From the NCBI RefSeq assembly GCF_036245865.1, contig NZ_BTTW01000015.1, positions 1 through 64,000 on the forward strand: a DNA stretch of 64,000 nt. Reading direction: 5' to 3'. This DNA is from Corallococcus caeni (GTDB lineage Bacteria > Myxococcota > Myxococcia > Myxococcales > Myxococcaceae). Position numbers and translations under genes: made by a program. The notes beneath the pieces are model-generated. The model ran no database searches. It had not been told where the DNA came from and saw nothing but the letters and a program-made list of their open reading frames with translations. Shown piece by piece: positions 1-8,131 of the stretch. The stretch's first letter is position 1. Every line of letters starts with the position of its first letter.

Positions 1-42
1 GCCGTCCAGTGACTTTCGCCGCTTCTTTTCGAAGGGGAGCGG

Positions 43-72
43 CTTCTACTTCAGCGCCGCGTTCCCTGTCAA
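43..72 (-). promoter_or_regulatory. Tandem promoter P1, leftward (rrn-like)
   Basis: On the minus strand a perfect -35 TTGACA (67-72) is followed after 18 bases by TAGAAG (43-48), then a GC-rich stretch CCGCTCCCC. It is the promoter nearest the left edge and would transcribe out of the window. A GC-rich discriminator after the -10 is typical of stringently controlled stable-RNA promoters; the target gene is not visible, so the rRNA assignment is inferred. Confidence 0.6.
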
Positions 73-151
73 CCTGCTTGCTGTCAGCTTCCTTCACCGC
101 TTGCCGTCCGTGTGTTGCCTGCCGGACAGCTGCTTCTTCGGTGGGGGGCGG

Positions 152-181
152 CTTCTATCTCTTCGCCGCGTTCGCTGTCAA
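152..181 (-). promoter_or_regulatory. Tandem promoter P2, leftward (rrn-like)
   Basis: Minus-strand TTGACA (176-181), 18-base spacer, TAGAAG (152-157), then CCGCCCCCC. The block from the -35 through the discriminator is nearly the same as in the promoter 109 bases to its left, so the two look like diverged copies of one unit. Confidence 0.6.
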
Positions 182-275
182 CCCGCTCGTTGACTGCCCT
201 ATTTCCTTGTCGGTCCTGCGCTCTCTTCGAAGTGCCTTCCGCGCCAGTGCGCGGGCTTCGAAGCGAGGGGCGCGG

Positions 276-303
276 CTTGTACCACCACCGCATCCTGTGT
301 CAA
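276..303 (-). promoter_or_regulatory. Tandem promoter P3, leftward (rrn-like)
   Basis: Minus-strand TTGACA (298-303), 16-base spacer, TACAAG (276-281), then CCGCGCCCC. The downstream flank contains TTCGAA (around 257-263), a motif that also follows the leftmost promoter, which supports duplication of a promoter unit. Confidence 0.55.
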
Positions 304-421
304 CCGCCCTACTGCAGCTTCTGCTCCCGACTGCCGCCGCCACCAGCTCCGCCTCTCATGAGGCGGCAACCCGCTCCAACACCCTCAACGCCCGCTGATC
401 CACTGTCCCGCTGCGGCAACC

Positions 422-449
422 ATCTAAGAATCGGATCGGAGAATGTCAA
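422..449 (-). promoter_or_regulatory. Tandem promoter P4, leftward
   Basis: Minus-strand TTGACA (444-449), 16-base spacer, TTAGAT (422-427). It lacks the CCGCnCCC discriminator of the other three, so it may be regulated differently. It is the most upstream of the series. Confidence 0.5.
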
Positions 450-455
450 CTTCTC

Positions 456-494
456 GTCACCGTGACCGCTTCGACCCGCTGTCACCGGAGTGAC
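456..494. repeat. Two GTCAC/GTGAC inverted repeats upstream of the tandem promoters
   Basis: GTCAC-C-GTGAC at 456-466 and GTCAC-CGGA-GTGAC at 481-494 share both half-sites, with centres about 26 bases apart. They sit just upstream (in the leftward sense) of the outermost promoter, where an activator or nucleoid protein could bind. The protein is unknown and chance occurrence is possible. The rest of 495-633 shows nothing recognisable. Confidence 0.3.
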
Positions 495-633
495 GCCTGC
501 GTGTCGCCGCGAGGTGTGCGGCTTATCCATCAGGCGATCGGGCGGCGCAAGAAATTTGATGCAGGCCGCCGGCGCAGTGCGACGTCGTGGGGGGAGAACC
601 CGTGGGGCGGGCCGTCCCATTCCCCGGTGGATT

Positions 634-1257
634 TCAGCTCCCGAACCTGAGCTTCGAGAGGTCCACCCTGCCCCGCCGGCACTTCTCCGCGACCACCACC
701 GAACGCAACTCCTGGTAGGCGCGCTCGAAGTCGTCGTTCACCACGATGTAGTCGTAGGACGCGATCCCTCGCTCGATCTCCGAGCGGGCAGCCAGCATCC
801 GGCGACGGATGGTCTCATCCGAGTCCGTCTGGCGGTCCCGAAGGCGGCGCTCCAGTTCCTCCATGGACGGAGGGAGCACGAAGATGAGGACCGCGTCCGG
901 GTGCTTGCGCTTGATGGACTGCCCACCCTGGACGTCGATGTCGAAGATGGCGGTGCCGCGGCGCTTGCGGGCCTCATCCACCACGGACTGCGGGCTGCCG
1001 TAGAAGTGGCCGTGTACCTCGGCCCATTCCACGAACTCGCCCTGTTCGATCTTCTCCTGGAAGGCGGCGACCCCCACGAAGTGGTAGTCCACGCCCTCCT
1101 GCTCCTTGCCCCGGGGGCGCCGGGTGGTGACGCTGGTGGAGAAGATGCCGTCCGGCATCTCCTTCAGCAGACGGTGCGCGAGGGTGGTCTTTCCGGCCCC
1201 GGAAGGGGCGGAGAGGACGAGGAGCACACCAGGCTGGAGTCCAGAGGGTTCGTTCAT
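634..1257 (-). CDS. gmk: Guanylate kinase
   Basis: ATP-dependent phosphorylation of GMP to GDP in the cytoplasm, an essential purine step that also feeds (p)ppGpp metabolism. The 207-residue protein has the usual bacterial length. The P-loop SAPSGAGKTTL lies near residue 16, followed by the GMP-binding segment with TTRRPR and VDYHFV, and the lid region rich in Arg. The ATG start overlaps the yicC stop by 4 bases (ATGA), so the two are probably translationally coupled. The yicC-gmk order is widespread; the usual next gene rpoZ is absent here, and the following 630 bases hold leftward promoters instead. Confidence 0.96.
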   Translation of the reverse strand: MNEPSGLQPGVLLVLSAPSGAGKTTLAHRLLKEMPDGIFSTSVTTRRPRGKEQEGVDYHFVGVAAFQEKIEQGEFVEWAEVHGHFYGSPQSVVDEARKRRGTAIFDIDVQGGQSIKRKHPDAVLIFVLPPSMEELERRLRDRQTDSDETIRRRMLAARSEIERGIASYDYIVVNDDFERAYQELRSVVVAEKCRRGRVDLSKLRFGS

Positions 1258-2132
1258 TCGACGTTCTGCACCTGTTCGCGGATGCGCTCGACTTCGGCCT
1301 TCATCGAGACCACGCGCGCGGAGATCTCCGCGTGCTGGCTCTTGGAGCCTGTCGTGTTCACCTCGCGGTGCATCTCCTGCACGAGGAAATCCATGCGCCG
1401 GCCCACCGGCTCGGGGCTCGCCATCAGGAGCCGGAACTGCTCGAGGTGCGTCGCGAGCCGGGTCACCTCTTCCGCGATGTCCGTGCGTTCGGCGAACAGG
1501 GCGACTTCCTGCGCCAACCGCTGCGGATCCACCGCGACGCCACGCGCGAGCTCCGCCACACGCTCGGTGAGCCGCTGCTGGTAGTCGCTGACCGCTCGCG
1601 GTGCGAGCCGGGCAACCTCCTGGCTCCAGCCCTCGATGAGCTTCATCCGGGCGTCCAGGTCCGTGTGGATGGACTCACCCTCGGTGTTCCGCATCGTCTC
1701 CAGGGCCCCGAGCGCCTGCTGGAGCGCGGTCTGCGTGGCCTGGGTGGCGGACTCCACGTCCACGCCCTTCTCCTCCAGCCGGATGACGCCCGGCTGGTTG
1801 GCCACCTGCGACCAGGCGACCTCCACCGACTGGCCCAGGGCCTCGGCGACCTCCCGATAGGCGCGCGCGTACTCGCGGGCCAGGGCGACATCCACCGTGG
1901 GGACGTTGCCCGAGACGGTGGCGGCCTGCCGGCGCACCAAGATCTCCACCGAGCCTCGCGCGAGGCGGTCCTTCACCTGCTTCACGAGCGCGGGCTCCAG
2001 CGCGGACAGCTCGCGCGGCAGCCGGACCTTCACTTCACAGAACTTGTGGTTGAGCGAGCGTGCTTCCACGGAGACCTCTTCGTCCCCCACGCGGGCGCGG
2101 CCCGAACCAAATCCGGTCATGCTTTTGAGCAT
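1254..2132 (-). CDS. yicC: YicC family endoribonuclease
   Basis: The 292-residue protein starts MLKSMTGFG, the family hallmark, followed by the SLNHKF region, and ends in a long charged helical segment with EVARLATHLEQF and a C-terminal helix that includes RIREQVQNVE. YicC proteins are cytoplasmic RNases linked to small-RNA turnover and stationary-phase fitness. Length is normal (about 290). Its stop overlaps the gmk start. The gene is divergent from the glycosyltransferase that begins at 2214, leaving about 80 bases for both promoters. Confidence 0.93.
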   Translation of the reverse strand: MLKSMTGFGSGRARVGDEEVSVEARSLNHKFCEVKVRLPRELSALEPALVKQVKDRLARGSVEILVRRQAATVSGNVPTVDVALAREYARAYREVAEALGQSVEVAWSQVANQPGVIRLEEKGVDVESATQATQTALQQALGALETMRNTEGESIHTDLDARMKLIEGWSQEVARLAPRAVSDYQQRLTERVAELARGVAVDPQRLAQEVALFAERTDIAEEVTRLATHLEQFRLLMASPEPVGRRMDFLVQEMHREVNTTGSKSQHAEISARVVSMKAEVERIREQVQNVE

Positions 2133-2213
2133 CGGGCCGGGTGCTAGGGGCTTTCCGCCCCAAGGTCAAGCCAGCGTCTTGTGTCCATTCCAATTCTGGT
2201 AGGGTCCGCCGCG

Positions 2214-3323
2214 ATGGCGTGGCACAAGCGGCTTGAAACGTGGGCGAAGCTGGCACTGACGCTCCTGGCTTCCCTCCTGTTCTGGCGCCCCGGACGTCGG
2301 CGCGCTGCCGGAACGCCCCTCCCCTCCCCGCGAAAGGTCCTGCTCGTCCGGCCCGACAACCGCGTGGGCGAGGCCCTTCTCACGACGCCCCTGCTACGGA
2401 CCCTCAAGGCGCATGTCCATCCGCGTCCGGAGGTGCACGTGCTGGTGCACGCCAAGGTGGCTCGCGTCCTCCAGGGCCACCCTGACGCGGATGCGGTCCT
2501 GGCGTTCGACCGGCGCATGCTGTGGCTGGGCCCCCTGGCGCCCGGCGTCCGCGCACTCCGTCGCGCGGGCTACGACACCGTGGTGGATTGCGCCAACTGG
2601 AGCGCTCCCTCCGTGACGAGCGCGCTCGTTGCCCGGATGGCGGGGCCGAAGGCGGTCGTCATTGGACCGGGCATCTGGCCGGTGTCTTTGCTGCAGTCCG
2701 TGTCCGTGCCTGCCCGTTCCGATACGCGGCACGAGGCCGTTCAGCGAACCCACCTGCTGACGCCCCTGACCCAGGGGGCTGTCGCGCAGGGGCTCTCGTT
2801 CCGGGAGCCGGTGGTGAGCGGGGCGTTCCGCGACTACCTCGTGGGGTTCTCCGGGCAGGGTCCTCGGCGGGCGGTCATCAATCCGGGAGGGCGGCTGGGC
2901 GAGCGCCGCATCCCGCCCGAGGCATTCGCGGCCGCGGCCCGGGAGCTGATTTCGCTGGGCTATTCGCCTGTCGTGACCTGGGGCCCGGGAGAAGAGGCCC
3001 TGGCTCGGACCGTGATCTCCGGCGCTCCGGGGGCGGAGCTGGCTCCCTCGACGAGCATCGATGAGCTTGCGGCCCTCATGCGGAGCGCGGGCCTCACCAT
3101 CTGCAACAACACCGGACCCATGCACCTGTCGGTCGCCGTGGGCGCGCCCACGCTGGCGTTCTTCCTGCGCATCGACATGGAGCGCTGGGGCCATGCGGTG
3201 GCCCCCCACCGGATGGTGGACCTGACGCCCATCGTGGATGGGGCTTCCCGGGCGGGGCTGGAACAGCGCGTGGCCGAGGAGGTCCGGTCGTTCGTCTCGG
3301 AGCGGGCCTCGCTCACGGGGTGA
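2214..3323 (+). CDS. Glycosyltransferase family 9 (heptosyltransferase-like)
   Basis: Probable ADP-heptose:LPS heptosyltransferase adding heptose to the inner core at the inner membrane. After an N-terminal hydrophobic/basic stretch, VLLVRPDNRVGEALLTTPLL matches the GT9 N-terminal signature, and the C-terminal half has the nucleotide-sugar site with ICNNTGPMHLSVAVGAPT. The 369-residue form starts at ATG 2214; a GTG 33 bases upstream is in frame but less likely. The acceptor cannot be told from sequence. It converges on the LPS operon, overlapping the small Trm112-like gene by 11 bases, and fits the heptose supply genes hldE1/hldE2 next door. Confidence 0.85.
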   Translation: MAWHKRLETWAKLALTLLASLLFWRPGRRRAAGTPLPSPRKVLLVRPDNRVGEALLTTPLLRTLKAHVHPRPEVHVLVHAKVARVLQGHPDADAVLAFDRRMLWLGPLAPGVRALRRAGYDTVVDCANWSAPSVTSALVARMAGPKAVVIGPGIWPVSLLQSVSVPARSDTRHEAVQRTHLLTPLTQGAVAQGLSFREPVVSGAFRDYLVGFSGQGPRRAVINPGGRLGERRIPPEAFAAAARELISLGYSPVVTWGPGEEALARTVISGAPGAELAPSTSIDELAALMRSAGLTICNNTGPMHLSVAVGAPTLAFFLRIDMERWGHAVAPHRMVDLTPIVDGASRAGLEQRVAEEVRSFVSERASLTG

Positions 3324-3489
3324 GCGGTCGCTCCTGCTCGGACACCATCCTCGGGACGCCGTCTTCCACGGGCCAGGCTCGCAGGCACTTGGGGCACCGG
3401 ACTTCGGGCGGGGGGCCTTCGTGTTCCTCGAGCGGGCCCTTGCAGTGGGGACAGCCCAGGATGGACCGCAGCAACGGGTCCAGGACCAT
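3313..3489 (-). CDS. Trm112/UPF0434 (YcaR-like) small zinc-ribbon protein
   Basis: A 58-residue protein beginning MVLDPLLRSILGCPHCKGPL, with a second cysteine pair RCPKC and the terminal VEDGVPRMV typical of the Trm112/UPF0434 family. Eukaryotic and archaeal Trm112 activates methyltransferases; the bacterial role is not settled. In E. coli the homologue ycaR lies in the msbA-lpxK-kdsB region, and here the gene is likewise the last in an LPS operon, 3 bases after hldE2. It overlaps the convergent glycosyltransferase end. Genes this small are easily missed. Confidence 0.88.
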   Translation of the reverse strand: MVLDPLLRSILGCPHCKGPLEEHEGPPPEVRCPKCLRAWPVEDGVPRMVSEQERPLTP

Positions 3490-3492
3490 GGG

Positions 3493-3981
3493 CTACTTCG
3501 CGCCCTCGCGCCCGAGCCGGCGCGCCAGCTCCGTGGTGCTGTGGTCCTTCGGGTCTCCCGCCACCGCGGTCCTGCCTCCGTAGGCCCGGACCTCGTCACC
3601 TTCCGGGATGGAGTCCGGCGTGTAGTCCGTCCCCTTCACGTGCACGTCGGGCTTCAGGGCCCGGATGATGGTTCGCACGTTCGGCTCGTCGAAGACGACG
3701 ACGCGGTCCGTGCAGGCCAGGGCCGCGACCAGCTCCGCGCGCTCCGCTTCCGGAATGTGCGGACGGCCGGGCCCCTTGTAGGCCCGGGTGGAGGCGTCCG
3801 AGTTCACTGCCACGACCAGCACGTCCGCCAGCGCCTTCGCGCCCTCCAGGTACCGGACGTGCCCGACGTGCAGCAGGTCGAAGACCCCGTTGGCCAGGGC
3901 CACCGTGCGGCCCTGCTCGCGCCAGCGTTCCCGCTCCTCCGCGATGGCGGCGAGGGGACGAAGCTTGTCCAGGGTGTTCAT
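3493..3981 (-). CDS. rfaE2: D-glycero-beta-D-manno-heptose 1-phosphate adenylyltransferase
   Basis: Transfers AMP from ATP to heptose-1-phosphate to give ADP-heptose, the inner-core precursor. The 162 residues form a single nucleotidyltransferase domain with ANGVFDLLHVGHVRYLEGAK (GxFDxxHxGH motif, residues about 35-54) and VNSDAS. It equals the C-terminal half of E. coli HldE, here a separate gene whose ATG overlaps the kinase stop by 4 bases. It is followed after 3 bases by the Trm112-like gene. Confidence 0.94.
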   Translation of the reverse strand: MNTLDKLRPLAAIAEERERWREQGRTVALANGVFDLLHVGHVRYLEGAKALADVLVVAVNSDASTRAYKGPGRPHIPEAERAELVAALACTDRVVVFDEPNVRTIIRALKPDVHVKGTDYTPDSIPEGDEVRAYGGRTAVAGDPKDHSTTELARRLGREGAK

Positions 3982-4991
3982 CGTCGGCTCCGCAGCGCTT
4001 CGAGGAGTTCTTCGCGGGAGACCGTCGCCGTGCCCGGCTTCTGCACCACCAGGGAGCCCGCCACGTTCGCCAGCCTCGCGGCTTCACCGAAGGACGCTCC
4101 GGCCGCGAGTGCCAGCGCGAAGCTCGCGATGACCGTGTCGCCGGCTCCCGTCACGTCCACCGCCGACTTCGCGCCGTGCACGGGGATCAGGTCGACGCCG
4201 CCCTTCGCGTCGAAGAGGGCCATGCCGTGCCGGCCTCGGGTCACCAACAACGCCTGGCAGCCCAGCTTGCGGACCGCTTCGCGACCGGCCTCCAGCAGGT
4301 CTTCCTTCGTGCGCACCGGCCGACCCGTGAGCGCTTCCAGCTCCGGCTCGTTGGGCTTGCACACCGTGAGGCCCGCGAAGGCCGCGAGCGCGTAGCGGCT
4401 GTCCACGCAGACCGGGAGGCCGTCCGCGGCGAGCTTTCTCAGGGCCTCCCGGACCTCGTCGTTGACGACGCCCGCGCCGTAGTCCGAGACCACCACCGCG
4501 TCCGCGTCCTTCGCTGCCGCCGTCACCTGCCTGGCGATGGCCTTGCGCATCCGGGGCGGGAGGGGGCCTCGCTGGCCGCGATCCACGCGGAGCATCTGCT
4601 GCCTCGTGGTGCTGATGCCGCCCGCGAGGATGCGCGTCTTCGTCTCCGTCTCGATGCTCCGGCTGCTGACCGCGTGCAGCCGGATGTCCGCCGCGCCGAA
4701 GAGCTTGCGCAGCGAGCTGCCCATCGCGTCCACGCCCAGCGCGCCCACGGCCGTCACCTGCCCCGACAGCGCGCGGATGTTGGCCGCCACGTTGGCTCCG
4801 CCGCCGAGCTTCACCTCCGACGACTCGTACCGGACGATGAGCACCGGGGCCTCGCGGCTCACCCGGTCCGTCTGTCCGTAGAGGTAGTGGTCGGCGACCA
4901 GGTCCCCCACCAGCAACACCCGACGGCGCGCGAAGGCGAGTGGCAGGCGCGAGGACGATGCTGCCGGACGTGAAGACGGGACCGCGGGCAT
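3978..4991 (-). CDS. rfaE1: D-glycero-beta-D-manno-heptose-7-phosphate kinase
   Basis: PfkB-family kinase making heptose-1,7-bisphosphate for ADP-heptose synthesis. Visible motifs are VLLVGDLVADHYLYG, the substrate loop with GGGANVAANI, VVSDYGAGV, CKPNEPELEALTG and the catalytic DVTGAGDTVIASFALALAAG (PfkB signature 2). It corresponds to the N-terminal domain of E. coli HldE. The start is uncertain between ATG 4991 (used, 337 residues) and GTG 5009. It is separated from lpxK by a short gap and coupled to rfaE2 by overlap. Confidence 0.93.
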   Translation of the reverse strand: MPAVPSSRPAASSSRLPLAFARRRVLLVGDLVADHYLYGQTDRVSREAPVLIVRYESSEVKLGGGANVAANIRALSGQVTAVGALGVDAMGSSLRKLFGAADIRLHAVSSRSIETETKTRILAGGISTTRQQMLRVDRGQRGPLPPRMRKAIARQVTAAAKDADAVVVSDYGAGVVNDEVREALRKLAADGLPVCVDSRYALAAFAGLTVCKPNEPELEALTGRPVRTKEDLLEAGREAVRKLGCQALLVTRGRHGMALFDAKGGVDLIPVHGAKSAVDVTGAGDTVIASFALALAAGASFGEAARLANVAGSLVVQKPGTATVSREELLEALRSRR

Positions 4992-5022
4992 GGGCGCGCT
5001 TTGTCCCACAGCGTTCCGGACC

Positions 5023-6102
5023 TCACAAGTCGCGCGTCTCCCCCGGAAGCCCGAGCGCCCGCCTCAGATGCGCTTCGCCCTCCAGGACCTCCACTCCCAG
5101 GCGCACCACCCAGGCCTCGAAGCCGGCCGGCAGCCGCACCGCGTCCTTCTCCGTCGTCACGATGCGCGCGCCCTGCTGGCGGGCCCGGGCTTCGACCTGG
5201 CGCAGCTCGTCCGCGGAGAAGCGATGGTGATCCGGGAAGAGGGCCGCGTCCCGGACCTCTGCCCCGAGCGTGGTGACGGTCTTCAGGAAGCCTCCGGGCC
5301 GGGCCAGCCCCGCCAGGGCCAGGACCGGCTTTCCTTCGAGCGCGTTCGTCGCGTGCTCGGCGCCCGAGGGATCCCACCAGCCGGTGGGCCCGTAGCGCGT
5401 CCGGACCCTGGGCGCGGTCACGGCATCGAGCCAGGGATTGGGGGCGGCGTCCCCCGGGGCGGCTCTCAGCCAGAGGAGCGTGGCGCGGCGCAGGGCCGAT
5501 GGGGGCTCTCTCAATGGGCCTCTTGGGAGCAGCTGGCCGTTGCCCAGGCCCACGGCTTCGTCCACCACCACCAGGTCTTCGTCGCGGTGCAGGCGGCGGT
5601 GCTGGAAGCCGTCGTCCAGCAGGACCGTGTCCAGGCCGAAGTCGTCCCGGGCCCGGAGTGCCGCCGCGACCCGATCCGCTCCCACGAAGAGCCTGGCTCC
5701 CGGACACCTGCGGGCGAGCAGGAGGGGTTCGTCTCCGGCTTCCGTCACGGCGGGCAGCGGCTCCTTGCCCGCGAAGGTCAGCGGCTCCTGGGATTCGCGC
5801 CCGTAGCCTCTCGTGAGGATGCCGACCTTGCGCCCTTCGCGGATCAGCAGCTCCGCGAGATGGAGGACCGCTGGCGTCTTGCCCGTGCCTCCGACGTTGA
5901 GGTTTCCGATGGAGAGGACCCGCAGTCCTTCGACGTGCTCGGCTCGCAGCAGGCCCGAGTCGTAGAGGGCGCCCCGGAGGCGGACCGCTCCGCTGTAGGT
6001 CCAGGACAACAGCGCGAGCGGCGACAGGAGGGCGCGACGGGTCCAGGGCTCCGGTGCCGGCGGATAGAAGATCCGCTCCAGGGCCGTGGGCGAGCCGGTC
6101 AT
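5023..6102 (-). CDS. lpxK: Tetraacyldisaccharide 4'-kinase
   Basis: Inner-membrane kinase that phosphorylates the 4' position of the lipid A precursor DS-1-P. The 359-residue protein has an N-terminal membrane-associating helix (RRALLSPLALLSWTYSGAV), then the P-loop SIGNLNVGGTGKTP near residue 60 and the DDGFQHRRL motif, both diagnostic. The ATG at 6102 overlaps the stop of the preceding glycosyltransferase (ATGA), which fixes the start; reading further upstream only runs antisense-like through that gene. Part of the LPS operon. Confidence 0.95.
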   Translation of the reverse strand: MTGSPTALERIFYPPAPEPWTRRALLSPLALLSWTYSGAVRLRGALYDSGLLRAEHVEGLRVLSIGNLNVGGTGKTPAVLHLAELLIREGRKVGILTRGYGRESQEPLTFAGKEPLPAVTEAGDEPLLLARRCPGARLFVGADRVAAALRARDDFGLDTVLLDDGFQHRRLHRDEDLVVVDEAVGLGNGQLLPRGPLREPPSALRRATLLWLRAAPGDAAPNPWLDAVTAPRVRTRYGPTGWWDPSGAEHATNALEGKPVLALAGLARPGGFLKTVTTLGAEVRDAALFPDHHRFSADELRQVEARARQQGARIVTTEKDAVRLPAGFEAWVVRLGVEVLEGEAHLRRALGLPGETRDL

Positions 6103-7130
6103 CGCCGGGGCTCCGTGGCCTGCTGGTAGAGGGCCAGGATGTCCCTGGCGATGTGCTCGTTCGTCGGGTGCCGGGTCCCGGCCGTGGATCCGGACAGGGC
6201 GGCGGCGTTGACGGCCTCCACCGTGGGCGCTTCCACCCGCGCGTCCGCCAGCTCCGGGAGCGCGCCTTCGTTCACCGCGACCACCCGGACGCCACAGGCC
6301 CTGGCCTGGGCCGCGGCCCTCGCGCTCCAGTCGTTTCCCAGGCCGAGGATCCAGACCTCGTCCAGGGCCTGCAGCCACTTCGCGAAGTCCTCGCCCTGCT
6401 GGTAGCCCGCGAACTTCACCTGCTCCGTGAGGCCCCGCTCCTTCACCTGCGTCCGGGTCGCTTCGAGCAGGGCCCCATCCCCTACCAGCACGAGACGGGC
6501 TTCGGGGCGTTGCTGGTGGAACGCGGCGAAGGCCTCGACGCCGAGCGCGTGACGGCGGCTCTGCTGGAACGTGGAGATCATCCCCACGAGGTGCGTGTCG
6601 TCGAGGCCCAGGGTCCGGCGCAGGGCCTTGCGGTCTTCTGGAGGCTTGAACATCGGGTCCACCAGCGCGGGCAGGACCTGGACGGGGCGATGCCTGCCTT
6701 CGAGCTTCGACACCAGGTGGCCCGCGGGCACCGTGTAGGCGGCGGCCTCGGGCAGGGAGGCGCGCAGCGAGCGTGGCGCGTGGATGGAGCGGATCCGCAC
6801 CGATCCCTTCGGCGTTCCCCAGCGGGCCACGAGATGATCATGGGTGAAGTGCGCGTGGACGACGTCCACCGTCCTGCGGCGGAGGGCTCGCAGGTCGCTC
6901 CAGAGCTCCCACGGCGGGGACTTCACGGACAACGTCAGGCCCCCTTCGTCCAGGAGGCCCAGTTGCTGGAAGCGGGGGACGGCGGGTTCCTCGGCGGCGA
7001 TGTCCCGGCGCTTGCGGTCCACGGCCACCGTGACCTCGTGGCCCAGGGCGCGCTGTGCCTGGGCCAGCAGCGCGACGTTCTCTGCCGGGCCGCTCCAGAA
7101 GGGGCTCGCGAGCAGGTGCAGGATGCGCAT
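6099..7130 (-). CDS. Glycosyltransferase family 4 protein
   Basis: 343 residues with the GT-B fold: MRILHLLASPFWSGPAENVA at the N terminus (donor-independent Rossmann half) and a C-terminal half with LVLVGDGALLEATR and an acidic/glycine-rich segment near WILGLGNDWSARAAAQA. It probably adds a sugar to LPS core on the cytoplasmic face. The canonical EX7E acidic pair is not obvious in this copy, unlike its neighbour. It is sandwiched by overlaps: 1 base with the upstream glycosyltransferase and 4 bases with lpxK. Sugar specificity cannot be inferred. Confidence 0.82.
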   Translation of the reverse strand: MRILHLLASPFWSGPAENVALLAQAQRALGHEVTVAVDRKRRDIAAEEPAVPRFQQLGLLDEGGLTLSVKSPPWELWSDLRALRRRTVDVVHAHFTHDHLVARWGTPKGSVRIRSIHAPRSLRASLPEAAAYTVPAGHLVSKLEGRHRPVQVLPALVDPMFKPPEDRKALRRTLGLDDTHLVGMISTFQQSRRHALGVEAFAAFHQQRPEARLVLVGDGALLEATRTQVKERGLTEQVKFAGYQQGEDFAKWLQALDEVWILGLGNDWSARAAAQARACGVRVVAVNEGALPELADARVEAPTVEAVNAAALSGSTAGTRHPTNEHIARDILALYQQATEPRR

Positions 7131-8131
7131 CAGCGCTTCACCAGCGAATGGTAGAGGTCACCGAGCGCCCGGGCTTCGTGCTCGACGCCGCAGCGGCGAC
7201 GCGCTTCTTCCTCGGCGTTGCGGCCGACCTGCCGGGCCCGTTCCGGTTCACGGGTCAGTTCGTCCAGCAGGTCGCGCAGGCCCTTCACGTCGCCGGGCTC
7301 GAAGAAGAAGCCCGTGCGGCCGTGCTCGATGAGGGTGTCCAGGTACGGCAGCTTCGAGGCCACCACGCAGCAGCCGGATGCCATGGCCTCCACGTGCACC
7401 AGCGAGTAGCCCTCCGCGTAGGAGGGATGCACCAGGATGCTCAGGCCCTGGTACCAGGGCTCGATGGCGGACTGCTCTCCCGCGAGCAGCACCCGGTCCT
7501 CGAGGCCCTCACGCAGCCCGTTCACCCACGCCAGGTCCGGCCCCTTCGCGAGCCCCACCAGCACCGCCTGCCAGTCCGGCCTTTGTGGCAACAGGGGCCT
7601 CAGCGCTTCGATGAAGTCGCCCTGCCCCTTCTCCTTGCGGATGCGCCCGATGACGCCGATGCCGTAACGGCCGCCCTGCTTCAACCGCGCCCAGGCCGCG
7701 TCGCGGTCCTCCGGTGGACGGAAGCGCGTGAGGTCGATGCCGTGCGAGATCACCGTGGACGGGAGCGCGATGACGTCCGAGATCTGCTGCGTGAGCGACA
7801 CCAGCGCGTCCGCGCCCCTGGCGAGCCAGCGGGTGAAGCGCGTGGGGGCCACCGACGTGTGCCTCGTGAAGACGAGCTGGACCCTTCCTCCCAGGGCCTT
7901 CAGGAGCATCCCCGCAAGCAGCTCGTTGTTCCGGTGCGCGTGCCAGACGATGGGCTCTCGGTGGGAGCGGCGGATCAGCTCTCCCCAGGTGATGCGCGGC
8001 AGGGCTTCCGTCAGGCCGGAGCCGATGACCCGCGTCTCGTCTCCCCGGGCCAGCGCGGGCACCACGGACTCCACGTGCCTCGTCACTCCCGTGTAGCGCT
8101 TGTGGAAGTGCGGATGGACGATGAGCGTCAT
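7130..8131 (-). CDS. Glycosyltransferase family 4 (EX7E) protein
   Basis: 333 residues starting MTLIVHPHFHKRYTGVTRHV, a retaining GT4-like protein. The C-terminal domain has GRIRKEKGQGDFIEAL and the conserved EX7E element within SYAEGYSLVHVEAMASG, which binds the nucleotide-sugar donor. Some members of this type near lpxK/waaA transfer core sugars; the exact substrate is unknown. Its start overlaps the waaA stop by 4 bases and its stop overlaps the next glycosyltransferase start (TGATG), so expression is coupled. Confidence 0.87.
   Translation of the reverse strand: MTLIVHPHFHKRYTGVTRHVESVVPALARGDETRVIGSGLTEALPRITWGELIRRSHREPIVWHAHRNNELLAGMLLKALGGRVQLVFTRHTSVAPTRFTRWLARGADALVSLTQQISDVIALPSTVISHGIDLTRFRPPEDRDAAWARLKQGGRYGIGVIGRIRKEKGQGDFIEALRPLLPQRPDWQAVLVGLAKGPDLAWVNGLREGLEDRVLLAGEQSAIEPWYQGLSILVHPSYAEGYSLVHVEAMASGCCVVASKLPYLDTLIEHGRTGFFFEPGDVKGLRDLLDELTREPERARQVGRNAEEEARRRCGVEHEARALGDLYHSLVKR

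Noticed and set aside
9..465. Short open frames on both strands at the left edge
   Set aside because: Ser/Arg/Pro-rich, no domain, and they cover the promoter repeats; none has a ribosome binding site.
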